Shown: positions 1 through 15,000 of the stretch, piece after piece | Layout of the letters: each line of letters begins with the position of its first letter | How positions within the stretch are numbered: position 1 is the first letter of the stretch | Source of the DNA: Petrosia ficiformis | Taxonomy: Eukaryota; Porifera; Demospongiae; Haplosclerida; Petrosiidae | Assembly (NCBI GenBank): GCA_947044365.1 | Contig: OX345648.1 | Span: 4,500,981 to 4,564,980, forward strand | DNA: 64,000 nt | Reading direction: 5' to 3' | Program-made: the position numbers and the translations under genes | Notes under the pieces: model-generated | What the model saw: only the letters and a program-made list of their open reading frames with translations | The model's database searches: none | What the model was told of the DNA's origin: nothing

Positions 1-58
1 TATATACATTAAACCCCGTGGAAAGCAATTATAGGGATGGCCCTACAGGCCATAAAAA
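1..58 (+). repeat. Dispersed element, right end (hairpin-bearing), truncated by window edge
   Basis: A TA-run followed by ATTAAACCCCGTGGAAAGC and a hairpin (ATGGCC/GGCCAT) ending in CCATAAAAAT. The same segment recurs at 25329-25391 and, more diverged, at 27681-27737. Here it lies in an SBF intron. Confidence 0.7.
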
Positions 59-226
59 TATATACATAGATAACATATATACATACATGCATAGAGAAAT
101 AGATACATAGAGGTACATAGATAAATAGATACATAGAGGTGCATAGATAAATAGATAAATTAACAGCTAGACAGACAGATACTTGTCATACACAATGTAA
201 CTCATATAATATTATCAATTTTTCAG

Positions 227-3029
227 TTCAGTCGTACTATTGGTTTTGTCAACTTCACTAAAGGAGATAGAGTTATACCATACAGATTTTGTGACTTCTT
301 TGATGAGGTGAGTCACAAGTCTTCCCCTCACCTACTTCATTCTATTGTTTCATCTCTAATTCACATCCTCCTCCTCATTCTCCTTCTCCTCTTCTCCTCT
401 TTCTTCTCCTTCTCCTCCTCCTCACTTCTCTCATTTCTCTCCTCTTAATATCACAGCTTGTTGATGAATATTGCAGTCAATTTGATTTTTTAACTCTCGA
501 GAGACTTTGTTCGAATCATGTTATTAACTCACTTGCTGACAGAATGATAAAATTGGTAACTACACATGTAACTCACAAAACAATATTATACCCTGGTTAT
601 CACCAAAACACCCTCAAAATGTTTCAGGAGTGGAGAAAAATTTAAGAAAATCAATAATACTCCTTACTTCATATTAGAGCATACTACAATGTATAATCCA
701 TTCTATGCAATAATATCTTAAGTCTGCTTTCAATTGTGTGTACTAATTTTAGCGACTAACGTAATAATCACTAAAATTAATCCATGCTAAATCTATGTAT
801 TTAAAAATCTGTAAATTTAATGGACACAATTAATAATAAGCTTAAGGTATATGATTTCCAGTATTTAATTTTGGGATAGTCAACTCTGGCTTTGAGCCTT
901 CAATTACATGTGCATGTATATACTTGTGTTGTTTTAGTTAACTAAACTATAACTAAATTACAAGTGTACTGCAAACTGAAAAATTGGGCACTTTTATTTA
1001 GTTAACTAAACTAAAACCTTTTTAGTAAGCCTAACATTGTTTTAGTTATTTAACTATAACTACATGTATAACTAAAATTGTGATAAACCAGTCATACTAT
1101 AACTAAAAATGCTCATTATTGTCAAACTAAAATAACACCTGTATGTATACATTCTTCTTCAGCTTCCTCCATCAGTTCAAAATGGAGGTGAATACTCGTA
1201 TAAACAACAGTCAATGGCTGTCTTAGGAGAGGGATCAGCACAGTGCAGGTTTCCAGAAATCAAAGTAGAGGAATTTAAATCTATTGCTGAAGATCTGGAG
1301 CTAAGATGGAAAGGACAAGAACGTGATTCACCAGTCCAAGCAATGAGGTATGAATTTAATATGACATTGTTGTATACGTATGCCAGATATTGCATTCATA
1401 TTTACATGTACATGTACATACGTATTAATGTTGTTTACTACAATGTATAACAATAACTACAACCCCTTTTTGTAAGGCATTGAAGTAACTATTAACTAAC
1501 TAAAATGAAAACTTGCCAATAATGGGCACTTTTAATTAGTTAACTAAGCTAAAGGTTTGAAAAACTAGATATATACATTTATATGTATATGTATCAGACA
1601 TGGGGCAAGCACTTTGTAAAGTGCTTGAAGCACAAGTTCAAGCACTTCCAAAAGGGCTTGAAACACAAGTACAAGCACATGTGCTTTATAAAGAAAGTGC
1701 TTGAAGCACAATTTCAAGCACTTGCAAAGGGCTTAAAGCACAAACACAAGCACTTTTTGAGCGAGTATATATTTCCTAGCTTCAGTTACAGAAACAGAAT
1801 GAATGCTAAATCTTTTATTAAATTTTATTGTAAATATTTATTGTTACATGTTATGAACATAAGTTTAAAAAATGTAGTGTCAGCAAGTCGGCACCTTTCC
1901 GGCCTAAACACTTTCCCTGCTATGCTAAATACCCTTTCAACTATACATATTGATTACCAGTTTTATGATTTAAAATATATAAAGCACTTCAAGCCTTTGT
2001 GCTTGAAAGTGTTTATAATGTGCTTAAAAGCACTAACGCTATAATGTGCTTAAGAAGCACAAGTGCTTGTGGCAGAAAAGTGCTTGAAAGCACCTCCAAG
2101 CACTTCAAAAAATATGCTTAAAATGCTTTCAAGCACAAGCACTCCAGTGCTTGCCCCATGTCTGATATGTATGTACTGTATACGTACATGTATAGGGAGC
2201 ATACGAATTAAATGTACATGTACATATATATTTCTTTCTTTCTTTCTTTCCTGATAATATCAAGTATATATGTACATTTGTATATTATGTACTATGTACA
2301 TGTAGGGAGTGTATATGTCATGAATTACATGTACATGTACATATATGTACATTTGTATATTATGTACTATGTACATGTAAGGAGTGTATATGTCATGAAT
2401 TAAATGTACATGTACATACATGTACATTTGTACATGTACATGTGGCGAATGTATACATGTATGTCATAGGAATTAAATGTACATGTACACACATGTACAT
2501 GAATGTTAGTTGTAGTGTTTCGTTATCCATTATTTATTAATCTTTTTATCATTACATCAAAACTTCATTTTATCTTTATAACAGTAATGTTCCTCTTCTA
2601 CAATCTCCTGGAAGCAAAGAACCCTCACAATTATCACTAACACGATCACTAACACGATCTTCAAGTTCCGTACTCAAAGATGTGGATACGTTAAACAAAT
2701 TTCTTGATGCTGTATTTAGCAGTCGAATATTAGAAGCCAGGAAATATTTTCCAACTGTGACTCTGTCGCTAAGAGCTAATACAACTGTACATCTGTTTGT
2801 ACCTGAGCTGGTGAATCGATTAATTAAAAATGGTGCATTTTTAACTTCAGATCAATTTGAGGTTTTAGTTAGAGTTATGAATATCGTATTGATGAACGAG
2901 AAAATGGCAGTTCAGATTCTACCATTAACAACTGTGATTTATCAAGTATGTGTGTGTGCGTTGATGTATCTGTCTGCCCCATGCATATACACTATATGTT
3001 TTAAGTTACTCTGGATCCACACAGGGTGT

Positions 3030-3074
<45 letters not shown>

Positions 3075-6000
3075 TATGTCTATGTCTGTGTATATCTTTG
3101 TGTCTGTGTTTCTATGACTGCGTCATTGTGTGTTCTTGTGTCTATATCTGGGTATATACATTACATATACATGTATATACATCTGTATATATCTCACTGT
3201 CCTTCAGGAGGTACAACCTGGTGTCAGTCAATACATATATACATGCCTACAAACTCATCAGTTATGGAGTAATGTTGATTTTTGGTGTAATGCTCTCTAC
3301 CATGCTGTCCAAGCTGAGTTAGTCAGAGTATATGCCGAGGCATTCATTCCTTATGGAAGAAGTAGCTCATTTGGTAGACAAAATCGTATTGAAGGTGAGA
3401 TAGAATTGTTTCATTCTATCAAACGAAACAATTGAAATACATGTACATGTGTACATTACAGTACTACTGAGCAGGTACTGTACTGTACTATACTGTTTAA
3501 GTATGTTAGATACACATGTAGTACTACTGAGCAGGTACTGGTACTGTACTATACCGTTTAAGTATGTTAGATACACATGTAGTACTACTGAGCAGGTACT
3601 GTACTGTACTATACTGTTTAAGTATGTTAGATACACATGTAGTACTACTGAGCAGGTACTGTACTGTACTATACTGTTTAAGTATGTTAGATACACATGT
3701 AGTACTACTGAGCAGGTACTGTACTGTACTATACTGTTTAAGTATGTTAGATACACATGTAGTACTACTGAGCAGGTACTGTACTGTACTATACTGTTTA
3801 AGTATGTTAGATACACATGTAGTACTAGTGAGCAGGTACTGGTACTGTACTATACTGTTTAAGTATGTTAGATACACATGTAGTACTACTGAGCAGGTAC
3901 TGTACTGCACTATACTGTTTAAGTATGTTAGATACACATGTAGTACTATATACTGAGCAGGTACTGTACTGTACTATACTGTTTAAGTATGTTAGATACA
4001 CATGTAGTACTACTGAGCAGGTACTGGTACTGTACTATACTGTTTAAGTATGTTAGATACACATGTAGTACTACTGAGCAGGTACTGTACTGTACTATAC
4101 TGTTTAAGTATGTTAGATACACATGTAGTACTATATACTGAGCAGGTACTGTACTGTACTATACTGTTTAAGTATGTTAGATACACATGTAGTACTACTG
4201 AGCAGGTACTGGTACTGTACTATACTGTTTAAGTATGTTAGATACACATGTAGTACTACTGAGCAGGTACTGTACTGTACTATACTGTTTAAGTATGTTA
4301 GATACACATGTAGTACTACTGAGCAGGTACTGGTACTGTACTATACTGTTTAAGTATTTTAGATACACATGTAGTACTACTGAGCAGGTACTGTACTGTA
4401 CTATACTGTTTAAGTATGTTAGATACACATGTAGTACTACTGAGCAGGTACTGTACTGTACTATACTGTTTAAGTATGTTAGATACACATGTAGTACTAC
4501 TGAGCAGGTACTGTACTGTACTATACTGTTTAAGTATGTTAGATACACATTAATGTTGTTTTAGTATAATAGTTATTGTTATAGTTGATTAAGCAAAATA
4601 ATATTAGGCTAAGGTAACTAACTAAAAGTCCCCCATTATTAGTGATTTTTGATGGTTTTTAATTAAGTAAAAAGTCAAAATACTTTACTAGATTGTAAAC
4701 ATATCCTCTGGGGAAACATACTTCCACACACCCCCTAGCAGCAGTAATGATCTCCTCATCATAAAAGGGTCTCCTCTTAGCTAAAGGAGGTGACCCATCC
4801 AAAAATTACACCGTCCCCATTGAGGGAGTGGCCTTCTCTTGGCCAGGTGAGTTATGATCACCAGAAACCTTTTTTAATTAGTCAAATTATTTGGTTTCTA
4901 TGAATCTAAACTACTAAGCTCACTAGCCTAGCTTATATAGATCAGTGTGAGTGATGTTATTGTGGGTTTACTACAAAGTAGCATTATTGACGTAATATTA
5001 TCTCAATTACATCCGCTTGCTCAGTAGTTGCGTAATAACCAATTTTAAACAATATAGTATAGTACGGTATGTACCTGCCCAGTAGTACTATACAGTATAC
5101 TACAGTACAGTATATTACCTGCCCAGTAGTATTACATGTATATTAGTGTTGTTTTAGCTAAAACCCCTTTAGTAATGGCTTCTAGGATCCCAGAAGGCTT
5201 GTAGCTTATTAGCTTGCTGTGGAGAGGTCCAGCCCCACAACAACATTCTGAAACAGTCAGAAGATGAATGATAGTCATTTTATGATAATTATCATTGAAA
5301 TAGATGTTAATAATCTGAATAACCAACCAGGTAGATATGTAGAGAAAGACAAAAATCCCAAAAAATCTGTGATTTGAACCCAGGACCTTCTGACCATCAG
5401 TCGAATGCTCTATCAATTAAGCCACTGGAGCCAGGTTGAGAAAAAGCATTTCATAGACAATGTCTACTACTTAGGTGCAGGCAAATTCAGCTGAGTGTCT
5501 CTCCTTAAACTGTTTCACTGGTCAATTAATGCCATGTATGTGCTATCATTGAGATTACTCTTATTATACTGTACATGTAAATGCAATGGTCAAACATACT
5601 ACATGTAATTACTGTACTATAGTATACTGTTCAGGTATGGTAGATATGTTAGATATGCAGTACTACTGAGCAGGTACTACTGTACATACTGTACCATACT
5701 ATACTATACTATTTAAAAATTGGTTATTAAGCAACTACTGAGCAGGTAATATACTGTACTATACTGTATTCTACTGTGTACTACACTGTACATACTGTAC
5801 TATACTATACTATTTATAAATTGGTTATTATGCAACTACTGAGCAGGTAATATACTGTACTATACTGCATTGTACTGTCTACTACACTGTATATACTGTA
5901 CTATACTGCATTGTACTGTGTACTACACTGTATATACTGTACTATACTGTATTCTACTGTGTAATACACTGTACATACTGTACTGTACTATACTATTTAT

Positions 6001-9000
6001 AAATTGGTTATTACGCAACTACTGAGCAGGTAATATACTGTACTATACTGCATTCTACTGTGTACTACACTGTACATACTGTACTATACTATACTATTTA
6101 TAAATTGGTTATTACGCAACTACCGAGCAGGTTATATACTGTACTATACTGCATTCTACTGTGTACTACACTGTACATACTGTACTGTACTATACTATTT
6201 ATAAATTGGTTATTAAGCAACTACTGAGCAGGTAATATACTGTACTATACTGTATTCTACTGTGTAATACACTGTACATGCTGTACTATACATTTAAAAT
6301 TGGTTATTACGCAACTACTGAGCAGCGGAAGCAATTGGGATAATACTACGTCAATAATGCTACTTTGTAGTAAACCCACAATAACATCACTCACACTGAT
6401 CTATATAAGCTAGGCTAGTGAGCTTAGTAGTAGTGAGTTAGAGGTTACTGGTGATTATAACTCACCTGGCCAAGCAAAGGCCAAGAGAAAGCCTCTTTCT
6501 CAAAAAGGACGGAATTTTTGAATGGGTCTCCTCCTTTAGGAGTTAGATCCTGTTATTTTCATTATGATGAGGAGATTATAATTCCTGCTAAGGGCTGTGT
6601 GGAAGTACATGTATGTTTCCCCAGGATACATTTACAATTTAGGTGGCTTCTGGGACCCCAGAAGGCTTTTAGCTTATGATAACGAACATTATAACATTCT
6701 CCTGCTGTCATCATAGTTAATATTTAGTAAACATTGAGGGGGAAAAATTCAATCCCCCAAACCCTGTCGATAGCTGGTATGAACTCTAAACTATTCTTGA
6801 TCAATAAGCATTCAGTGGAGTGCCAAAATGTTCAGCGCTCCCCACGTGTATTCCCAGGGATGTGGAAATAGTGAACCAATTGCTGGACATTTTGGTCTAT
6901 TTTCAACACTCTTGTCCTGCTCTCCATATACTTTGTGTACAGTTTAGTTCAGTTTATTAGATTTATCGAACAATATGCTGCGTGCCTGGCTGTTTCCACA
7001 TCACTTTCTATTCCTGGTTAGTTTTAAGCCTGGTTTGCATATACAGTGTCCATATAGTACAGTCTTATAGTTTACAGCACTATACTGTACTATACTGTAT
7101 TATACTGTATTATACTGTACTATACTGTACAGTAGTATACTGTACTATACTGTACTGTACTGCACTGTAATGTACTGTACTATACTGTACTATACTGTAC
7201 TATACTGTACTATACTATACTGTGCTGTGCTATGCTGTACTATACTGTAATATATTATACTGTACTGTACTGTACTATACTGTACTATACTGTACTATAC
7301 TGTACTATACTATACTGTGCTGTACTATACTGTACTATACTGTACTATACTGTACTATATTATACTGTACTGTACTGTACTGTACTGCACTGTACTATAC
7401 TATACTGTACTATACTGTACTATACTGTGCTATATACTGCAGTGACGATATTCATTATACTCCCACATAGTGTTTATATGGTACTGTTTAAATGTGTTAC
7501 TAGTCAACTGTGAATATAATTTTGATATTCATGATATTTGATTATTCCATATAAGGATAAACAATGTCATTACTTACTAAACCCACAATAACCTCAGCCA
7601 TACTAACCTTTATAAGCCAGGCCTGGTGAGCTTAATTAGCTAACATCCAGAAACCATCAATTTGACTAAAGAGGTGTCCTCATTGGTCCGGAGGTTTCTG
7701 GTTATCACTTACCTGGCCCTTTGGCTTCCCTCAGGGGATTGCCAGGGCGTAATTTTTGGGTGTGGGGTCACCTCCTTTGTTGAGAAGGAGGAGACCCTTT
7801 TATTTCTTAATATTAATACTAGTTGGATGATACCAGAAGGTTAATACAATACTGATTAGTTGGGACTCGTGTGATCATGGGTGTGGAAACATTAAACCAA
7901 CTGCCGGACATTTTGACCTACTTTCACCACTCTTGTCCTGTTCCCCATATACTTTGTATACAGTTTAGTTTCAATTTACCGGACATTCACTAGATTTATC
8001 GGACAATGTCCTGCATGACTGGCTGTTTCCACACCACTAGTAGTGATTACTTAAATGACTACTTTAGTTGTCAGAAGTAATTAATTATTCATTTCTGATT
8101 GTTACTGATGATGTACATAGCTGATTTCATGCTTCTAATTGCAGCTGCTATACAGAGCAGCTAGACTAGCAAACTCGCTACTCGCTACGCATGACCAGAC
8201 TGCTATGTGGTTTATATATGCACATGTGCTAAGTAATCACTTCTCTTATTTTGATACCGAACATAATAATCGATTAGTAATTGATATTGTAATAATATCT
8301 ATTATGTACATAATTATTTTTCGATAGCTTCACTAATTAATACAGTATTCAGATATCATACTACTAATCGTACCTTCACTATTCCTTCCAAGTGGAGTGT
8401 ATATTATTACTTAGCACACAAAGATGGCAGAATGTCAAGTAGAAGCAGTCATTTATGACTTAGGATATGATATGGGCTTTGTACTGGGGGGAGGAGGAGG
8501 AACAATTGATCAATGTGAATCACACTGCTCCCTGGGGAGTGTGGGAAAGGAAATTAGAAACTTTTGGGCCTTCAGAGTTTGCTTCTGGTAGCTTTTGGCT
8601 CCAGATTATACAATTTCAATGTTCTGTATCCTCACTGCTACGTATGTAAAATTTCAATAGATCATTTTGAGAAATCATGTACTATAGTATGTATAATGTC
8701 CTCACAGTCTAATTCTGAAGTTACTGTGAAACTTATACATGTATATAGTTAGACTGTGGTTTTGCTCAAAAGAAACCGAGTTACTGTACTTCAATTATTA
8801 TTGATTAATATTTAATTAATTATGAATTATTTATTAAATTAGAAGCAATAGAGGAAGATGATTATTTAGTGGAATTAGAGGAACAAGAGAAAAATAATGA
8901 AGTCAATATCGGGGAGATTACTCTGAGGCATCGTCAACGAATACAGACAGTTGCACCCAATGTGGCTCGTACTACAGCTCGGCGTGTAGCACTAAGCAAG

Positions 9001-12000
9001 AATGCTCGTATGAGGATCAGAGCTAGTATGACAATACCTGGAGCTTCAGAAGGGGTGTTACCCCCAAATGCGAAACCTGTAACTGCACAAGAAGCACTTC
9101 ATCATTTGGCCAAAAGGGTATGTATTAATTATACAGTCATGAATTGAGTTTTTGAAGCATGGGCCAAATTGGCTCAACAGTAGTTAGTGTGCATGTCATT
9201 AGGAATACATCTTGAGCAAATTAACAAAGCTAATGCTGTTGGTGGCAATATAATCATAATTAACTGTGCCATCTGACCCAAAGAGAGAACTGTGCAGTAC
9301 CAAATAAGAAGCTCTTTGGGCCAATGGTGCATGCAAAAACTCTGTAACTAAACTAAAATAGTGAGGGAATAGTCATACTATAACTATAACTAAAAGTAGT
9401 CATTATTTTAATACTAAAACAACACCAGCCTATGTAGTTATGTACTTATTGACAGTTGCGTATCTGGTCTACTTTGGATGATGAAGAACAGGAGGAGTTA
9501 ACACTACAAGAAGAAAACGCAATTAGAAATCAAATTGTTCTTTTTGTTAATAGAATGATTAATATGAAAACACCACTTGAGTTTACAGGTTTGTATGTAT
9601 GTATGTGTGTGTGTGTGTACATGTGTGCATGTGTGCGTGTGTGTGTCTGTGTACATTTGTATGTATGTACATGTAAGTGTGTATTTATTCATTCATTCAT
9701 TCATTCATTCATTCAATTATCTATCCATCCATCAATTCATCCATTTATCCATCTATCCATTCATTCATTCATTCATTCATTCATTCATTCGTTCATTCAT
9801 CCATTCATTTATACAATTCAAGTCATCCATTTCTATATTTTTTTCCTGTTAGATCGCGAAGAGAAAGCAAAATTTGTAACAGAATTAACAGACTTCATTG
9901 ATAAATTCCTATCTTTTGTTGATTCTGACTTGAATATAAATTACAAGAGACATAGTGCCATCATGGAACAAGTAGAAGGTACTTTGTGTGTGTGTATGTA
10001 TCTGTATGACCGTGTGTATGTGTCTGTATGTCTGTGTGTATGTGTCTGTATGTCTGTGTGTATGTCTGTGTGTATGTGTCTGTATGTCTGTGTGTATGTG
10101 TCTGTATGTCTGTGTGCCTGTGTCTGGTCTCTCTGTATATCTATGTCTGTATATCGTTATCTCATTAGCAATGATTGAAGTACATCTTAATTCACTCGAC
10201 AATTTACGAAGAATATTAAAAAGGTCACCCACTGCAAAGGTCAATCAATAATAATAAAGTATTAAAAATGTGTTTTTAATGATGTTAACAATAGTTGACA
10301 AGTATATATTTATATCTCAGGCTAGAGTATTCAAACCACCAATGTTACCTGGTGAACATATGATACTGGAGGCCATACATGCATACCTATTACCCGATGG
10401 TAGGGATATTGGTACATGGGTACCGGCTGATGGACATATATTTGTAACTAGTTATAGAGTTATATTCTTAGGATCTCCATGGGATCCCGATGGTATGTTA
10501 CTGTGTGTGTACATGTACATGCATGTATACATGTCAATCTCCCCAACCATCGTTCATCCATCCATCCATCTATCGATGTATCCATTCATCCATTCATCTA
10601 TCAATTCATTCATGTATGCATTCATCCATCTATCCATTTATCCATCCATCTATCCATCCATCCATCAATCCATTCATCCATCCATTCATCCATCCATCCA
10701 TCCATCCATCCATAATCCATCCATCCATCCATCCATCCATCCATCCATCCATCCATCCATCCATCCATCCATCCATCCATCCATCCATCCATCCATACAT
10801 CCATTCATCCATACATACATCCATCCATCCATCCATCCATCCATCCATCCATCCATCTATCCATCTATCCATTCATCCATCCATCCATCCATCCATCCAT
10901 AATCCATCCATCCATCCATCCATCCATACATCCATCCATCCATCCATCCATCCATACATCCATCCATCCATCCATCCAACCATCCAGCCATACATCCATC
11001 CATCCATCCATACATACATCCATCCATCCATACATACATCCATCCATCCATCCATCCATCCATCCATCCATAATTCATCCATCCACCCCATCCATCCATC
11101 CATCCATCCATACATCCATCCATCCATCCATCCATCCATCCATCCATCCATCCATCCATCCATCCATCCATCCATCCATCCATCCATCCATCCATACATC
11201 CATCCATCCATCCATCCATCCATACATCCATCCATCCATACATCCATTCATCCATACATACATCCATCCATCCATCCATCCATCCATCCATCCATCCATC
11301 TATCCATCTATCCATTCATCCATCCATCCATCCATCCATCCATAATCCATCCATCCATCCATCCATCCATACATCCATCCATCCATCCATCCATCCATAC
11401 ATCCATCCATCCAACCATCCAGCCATACATCCATCCATCCATCCATCCATCCATCCATCCATCCATACATACATCCATCCATCCATCCATCCATCCATCC
11501 ATCCATCCATCCATCCATCCATAATCCATCCATCCACCCCATCCATCCATCCATCCATCCATACATCCATCCATCCATCCATCCATCCATCCATCCATAC
11601 ATCCATACATCCATCCATCCATACATCCATTCATCCATACATACATCCATCCATCCATACATCCATCCATCCATCCATCCATCCATCCATCCATCTATCC
11701 ATCTATCCATTCATCCATCCATCCATCCATCCATAATCCATCTATCCATCCATCCATCCATCCACTCTTTTGTTGATCTATTCATCCACACATCCATTCA
11801 TTCTAATCTCTATTTATCTATTTATCTATCTTTGTATCTATCTATCCATTCAGTTGATCCAAATATTCTAGTAACACGTAGTATGCCAGTCTCATCAATT
11901 TATCGTATGAAGGAACTCACTCAAATCCCAACCTCTCCTACTGTAGACTATGTCACAACACGAGGTCTACAAATTAGATCTACAACATCAGAGGTGAGGA

Positions 12001-15000
12001 ATATATGGAAAGAAAGAGTATCTCCTTGACAGGTTTATCTTTGAGCTTCTCAGTGGAACCAACCTCCCTGAAACGAGGACACCCCTGTATTCAATGTGCA
12101 ATTTCAAATGTCCCAAACTATGCTTTATTCACCTATAAAATCAGGACACCCCTGTATGACCGAGCTTCCCAGACTGACATGACTTCATTGATTATGTATA
12201 TGCATGGTACAATGTATTACTGTATATGTAATTATACAGAGCTTTGTCCAAAGGGGTGGAGGGGTTTGAAAGGGTGTGGGTCGTCAATTGTTTTCTGCTG
12301 GTACAAAGTGTTAACAAAGTAATGTACCATTTGCAGAGATTTTAGAGGAATATTCAACAAAAAGACATATTGAATGTTATTATTACTTACAGAAGGGGTA
12401 ATCGGGATTAGAGAATGGGGCTCAGCCCTTCAAAGAAAGGATTAGCAATGAAATAACGGGGCTTAGTCCTTTATATACAATGTGATAATATAGTGGTATT
12501 TTATTTTCACAGTTAATTCGTCTTGGATTTGATGATGACACCAGTCTAGTAAACTTCAAGACCCTTTACTCAAAACTACAACAGCTCAGGAACCCTAATG
12601 ACATTACACTTGGTATTAAAGAACAGCACATGTTCCAATTAACTAAATTCACATGTGAAATAGATCAAAAAGATAGAGCTTTTACTGCCTCCACTGTTAG
12701 CGTCAACAAAGATCAGAAATATCGTGGGAAGCGTCGACTAACTGAAGACCCACAGGGTCTTGAGTTTGGAAAGGGCCCAACACATTACAAGTTTCTATCT
12801 GATCTTTCACAATCACCTTATTGTCAGGAATATGACAGACTGGGTCTGGGGAGTTTGAATTTTAATGTGTCTAAGAACTCTGGTCCATGGAGACTCAGTA
12901 CTATAAATACATCCTTCACTGTTTGCCCCAGGTAATTGTTATATCTTCTTAGAGTTTTAGATATGTAAATTTAAGATCACGAAGAAGAGCAATTTACAAG
13001 AACTTAAAAGACTTTACAGTAGCTGACTAACATCTTTACAATTTACATGAATACAATGACAATGTAGTCTCTGTATAGTTACAATCAGAGTTTTTGATAA
13101 GTTTTGAAGCATGGACCAAATTGGCTCAAAAATGGTTAGTGTATGCACCATTGGGAATACATCTTGAGCCAATTAACAAAGAGTTAATGCTGTTAGTGAC
13201 AATATAATCATAATTAACTGCGCCACTGGCCCAAAGAGAGAACTATGCAGTCCCAAATAAGGAGCTCTTTGGGCCAATGGTGTGCCATATAAGCTTATCA
13301 AAAACACTGGTTACAATGATTGATAATCAACTGGCTACACATGTACAGTAACACAATCACTCATTGTTCTGTTTCAGACTATTTGTCTGACATTACAACA
13401 GTAATGATGACTTGTATACTACCAATTTTTAGCAACTTTGGTGTTGATAAAATTTACATTAGTGGCATAAAATTTACATTAGTGACGTTATCCACTTGTA
13501 TAATTACATGTACATGTATATCTATTTATCACTCTTTCTATCTCTCTATCCATCCTTTCATTCTCCTCTAAACCTTTATTAGTTATCCATCTGTGTGGGT
13601 AATAGCAGAGAAATTCAGTGATGATTCGTTAGCACGTATTGCATCACAATTTACATCCAATCGTCTTCCAGTGGTCACATGGAAACATCCCAAATCTCAA
13701 GGAGTGCTTTTACGTTCTGCTTCTTTCATTTCTTCTAATCCTCAACGTAAGAAGGGAAGTATATACCTACATCATGGAGGCAAAAACACACCAAATCAAA
13801 AAACTGATATAAACGCCAAGGGGATACTGAGCATAGACGTTGAGGCTTTTATCACAACTGTCGTTAACGCATGTCCACAAGTTGAGGATATCGCTGGATT
13901 ATCAGGAAGCTTTTCACAAGAGATGTCTATACCACCAACGAGCTTACTATTTGCTCTGGATGGAACAACATCTCAGTCTAGTTTAACAAATGTAAGTAAT
14001 CCAGGATTATTGTCACAGAATAGCATTGAGTCTCAAAATGGAGACAAGAATGTAGCTGCAAAATATCAATATTCGTTATATGCTTCCACTGAACATAGTT
14101 ACGATTGGGAATCAGCTAATGTCACACCAGAGTATATTCGTACCATATCTGATGAACAGCCCATGACATTATTTACTAGTGATTTAAAAAGAGGAAAAGA
14201 TTGGGAAGAGATGACCCAACCCACGTCTCTATTCCCACTAACCAGTTTGGCACCATTATCTATCCTTCCCGAAAGTGACGAAGAAGATGATCTTCCAAGA
14301 ACAAGCTCCATAGATGAGATTCCAGAAGAGAGACCGGTTTTACGACAGTCATCACGTGATGCAGGTGAGGTCTTTGGACGTGGTATTAACAAGAAACAGA
14401 AGCGAAAGAGCTCACATGTAAATTTTGCATCCCTCCCGACTGCACCTCGAGACTGGGTTGTAATGGATGCTTTACAAGATGAGATAATGCAATGGAAGAG
14501 TGATGAACTTTATATAATAGGTGAAAAGAGAATACTTGGTAATATATCTCCTGATGTATATCCGGGCTGTACTCTTTTACCTGTTGAGGTAAGAATAACT
14601 ATTAGACTACATACAACCATCTGTTCATCTATCTACAAATACATACATACATACATACATACATCTAGTTACATGTACATACATACATACATACATACAT
14701 ACATACATACATACATGCATACGTACATACGTACATACACACATACATGCATGCATGCATGCATATATATACACACATACATACACACATACATACACAC
14801 GTACATACATACATACATACATACATGCATACATACATGCATCCACTCAACCATTTATATTCTCTTTCATCTAGATATCTCAGTACAGTGATGTAGCTAA
14901 TAGTTTCACTAAACTCATTCGAGCATGCGCTCCAAGTGGTACATCCATACTATCATCTCATCATCCTAAATATTTATCACTTGTTGAGGAAAGCGAATGG

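Noticed and set aside
1583..2044. 153-aa Lys/His-rich protein
   Set aside because: Lies entirely in the hAT MITE and arises from its AAGTGCTTG subrepeats.
3449..4564. Frames of the type [18 protein letters not shown]
   Set aside because: Translation of the 60-bp minisatellite; unit length divisible by three keeps frames open.
5361..5432. Functional tRNA-Ile gene
   Set aside because: 3' acceptor strand does not pair and the anticodon stem has mismatches; treated as tRNA-derived repeat.
10490..11524. Long frames coding for poly-SIHP or poly-MDGW
   Set aside because: Pure translation of the ATCC microsatellite; open in several frames on both strands, no splice or start logic.
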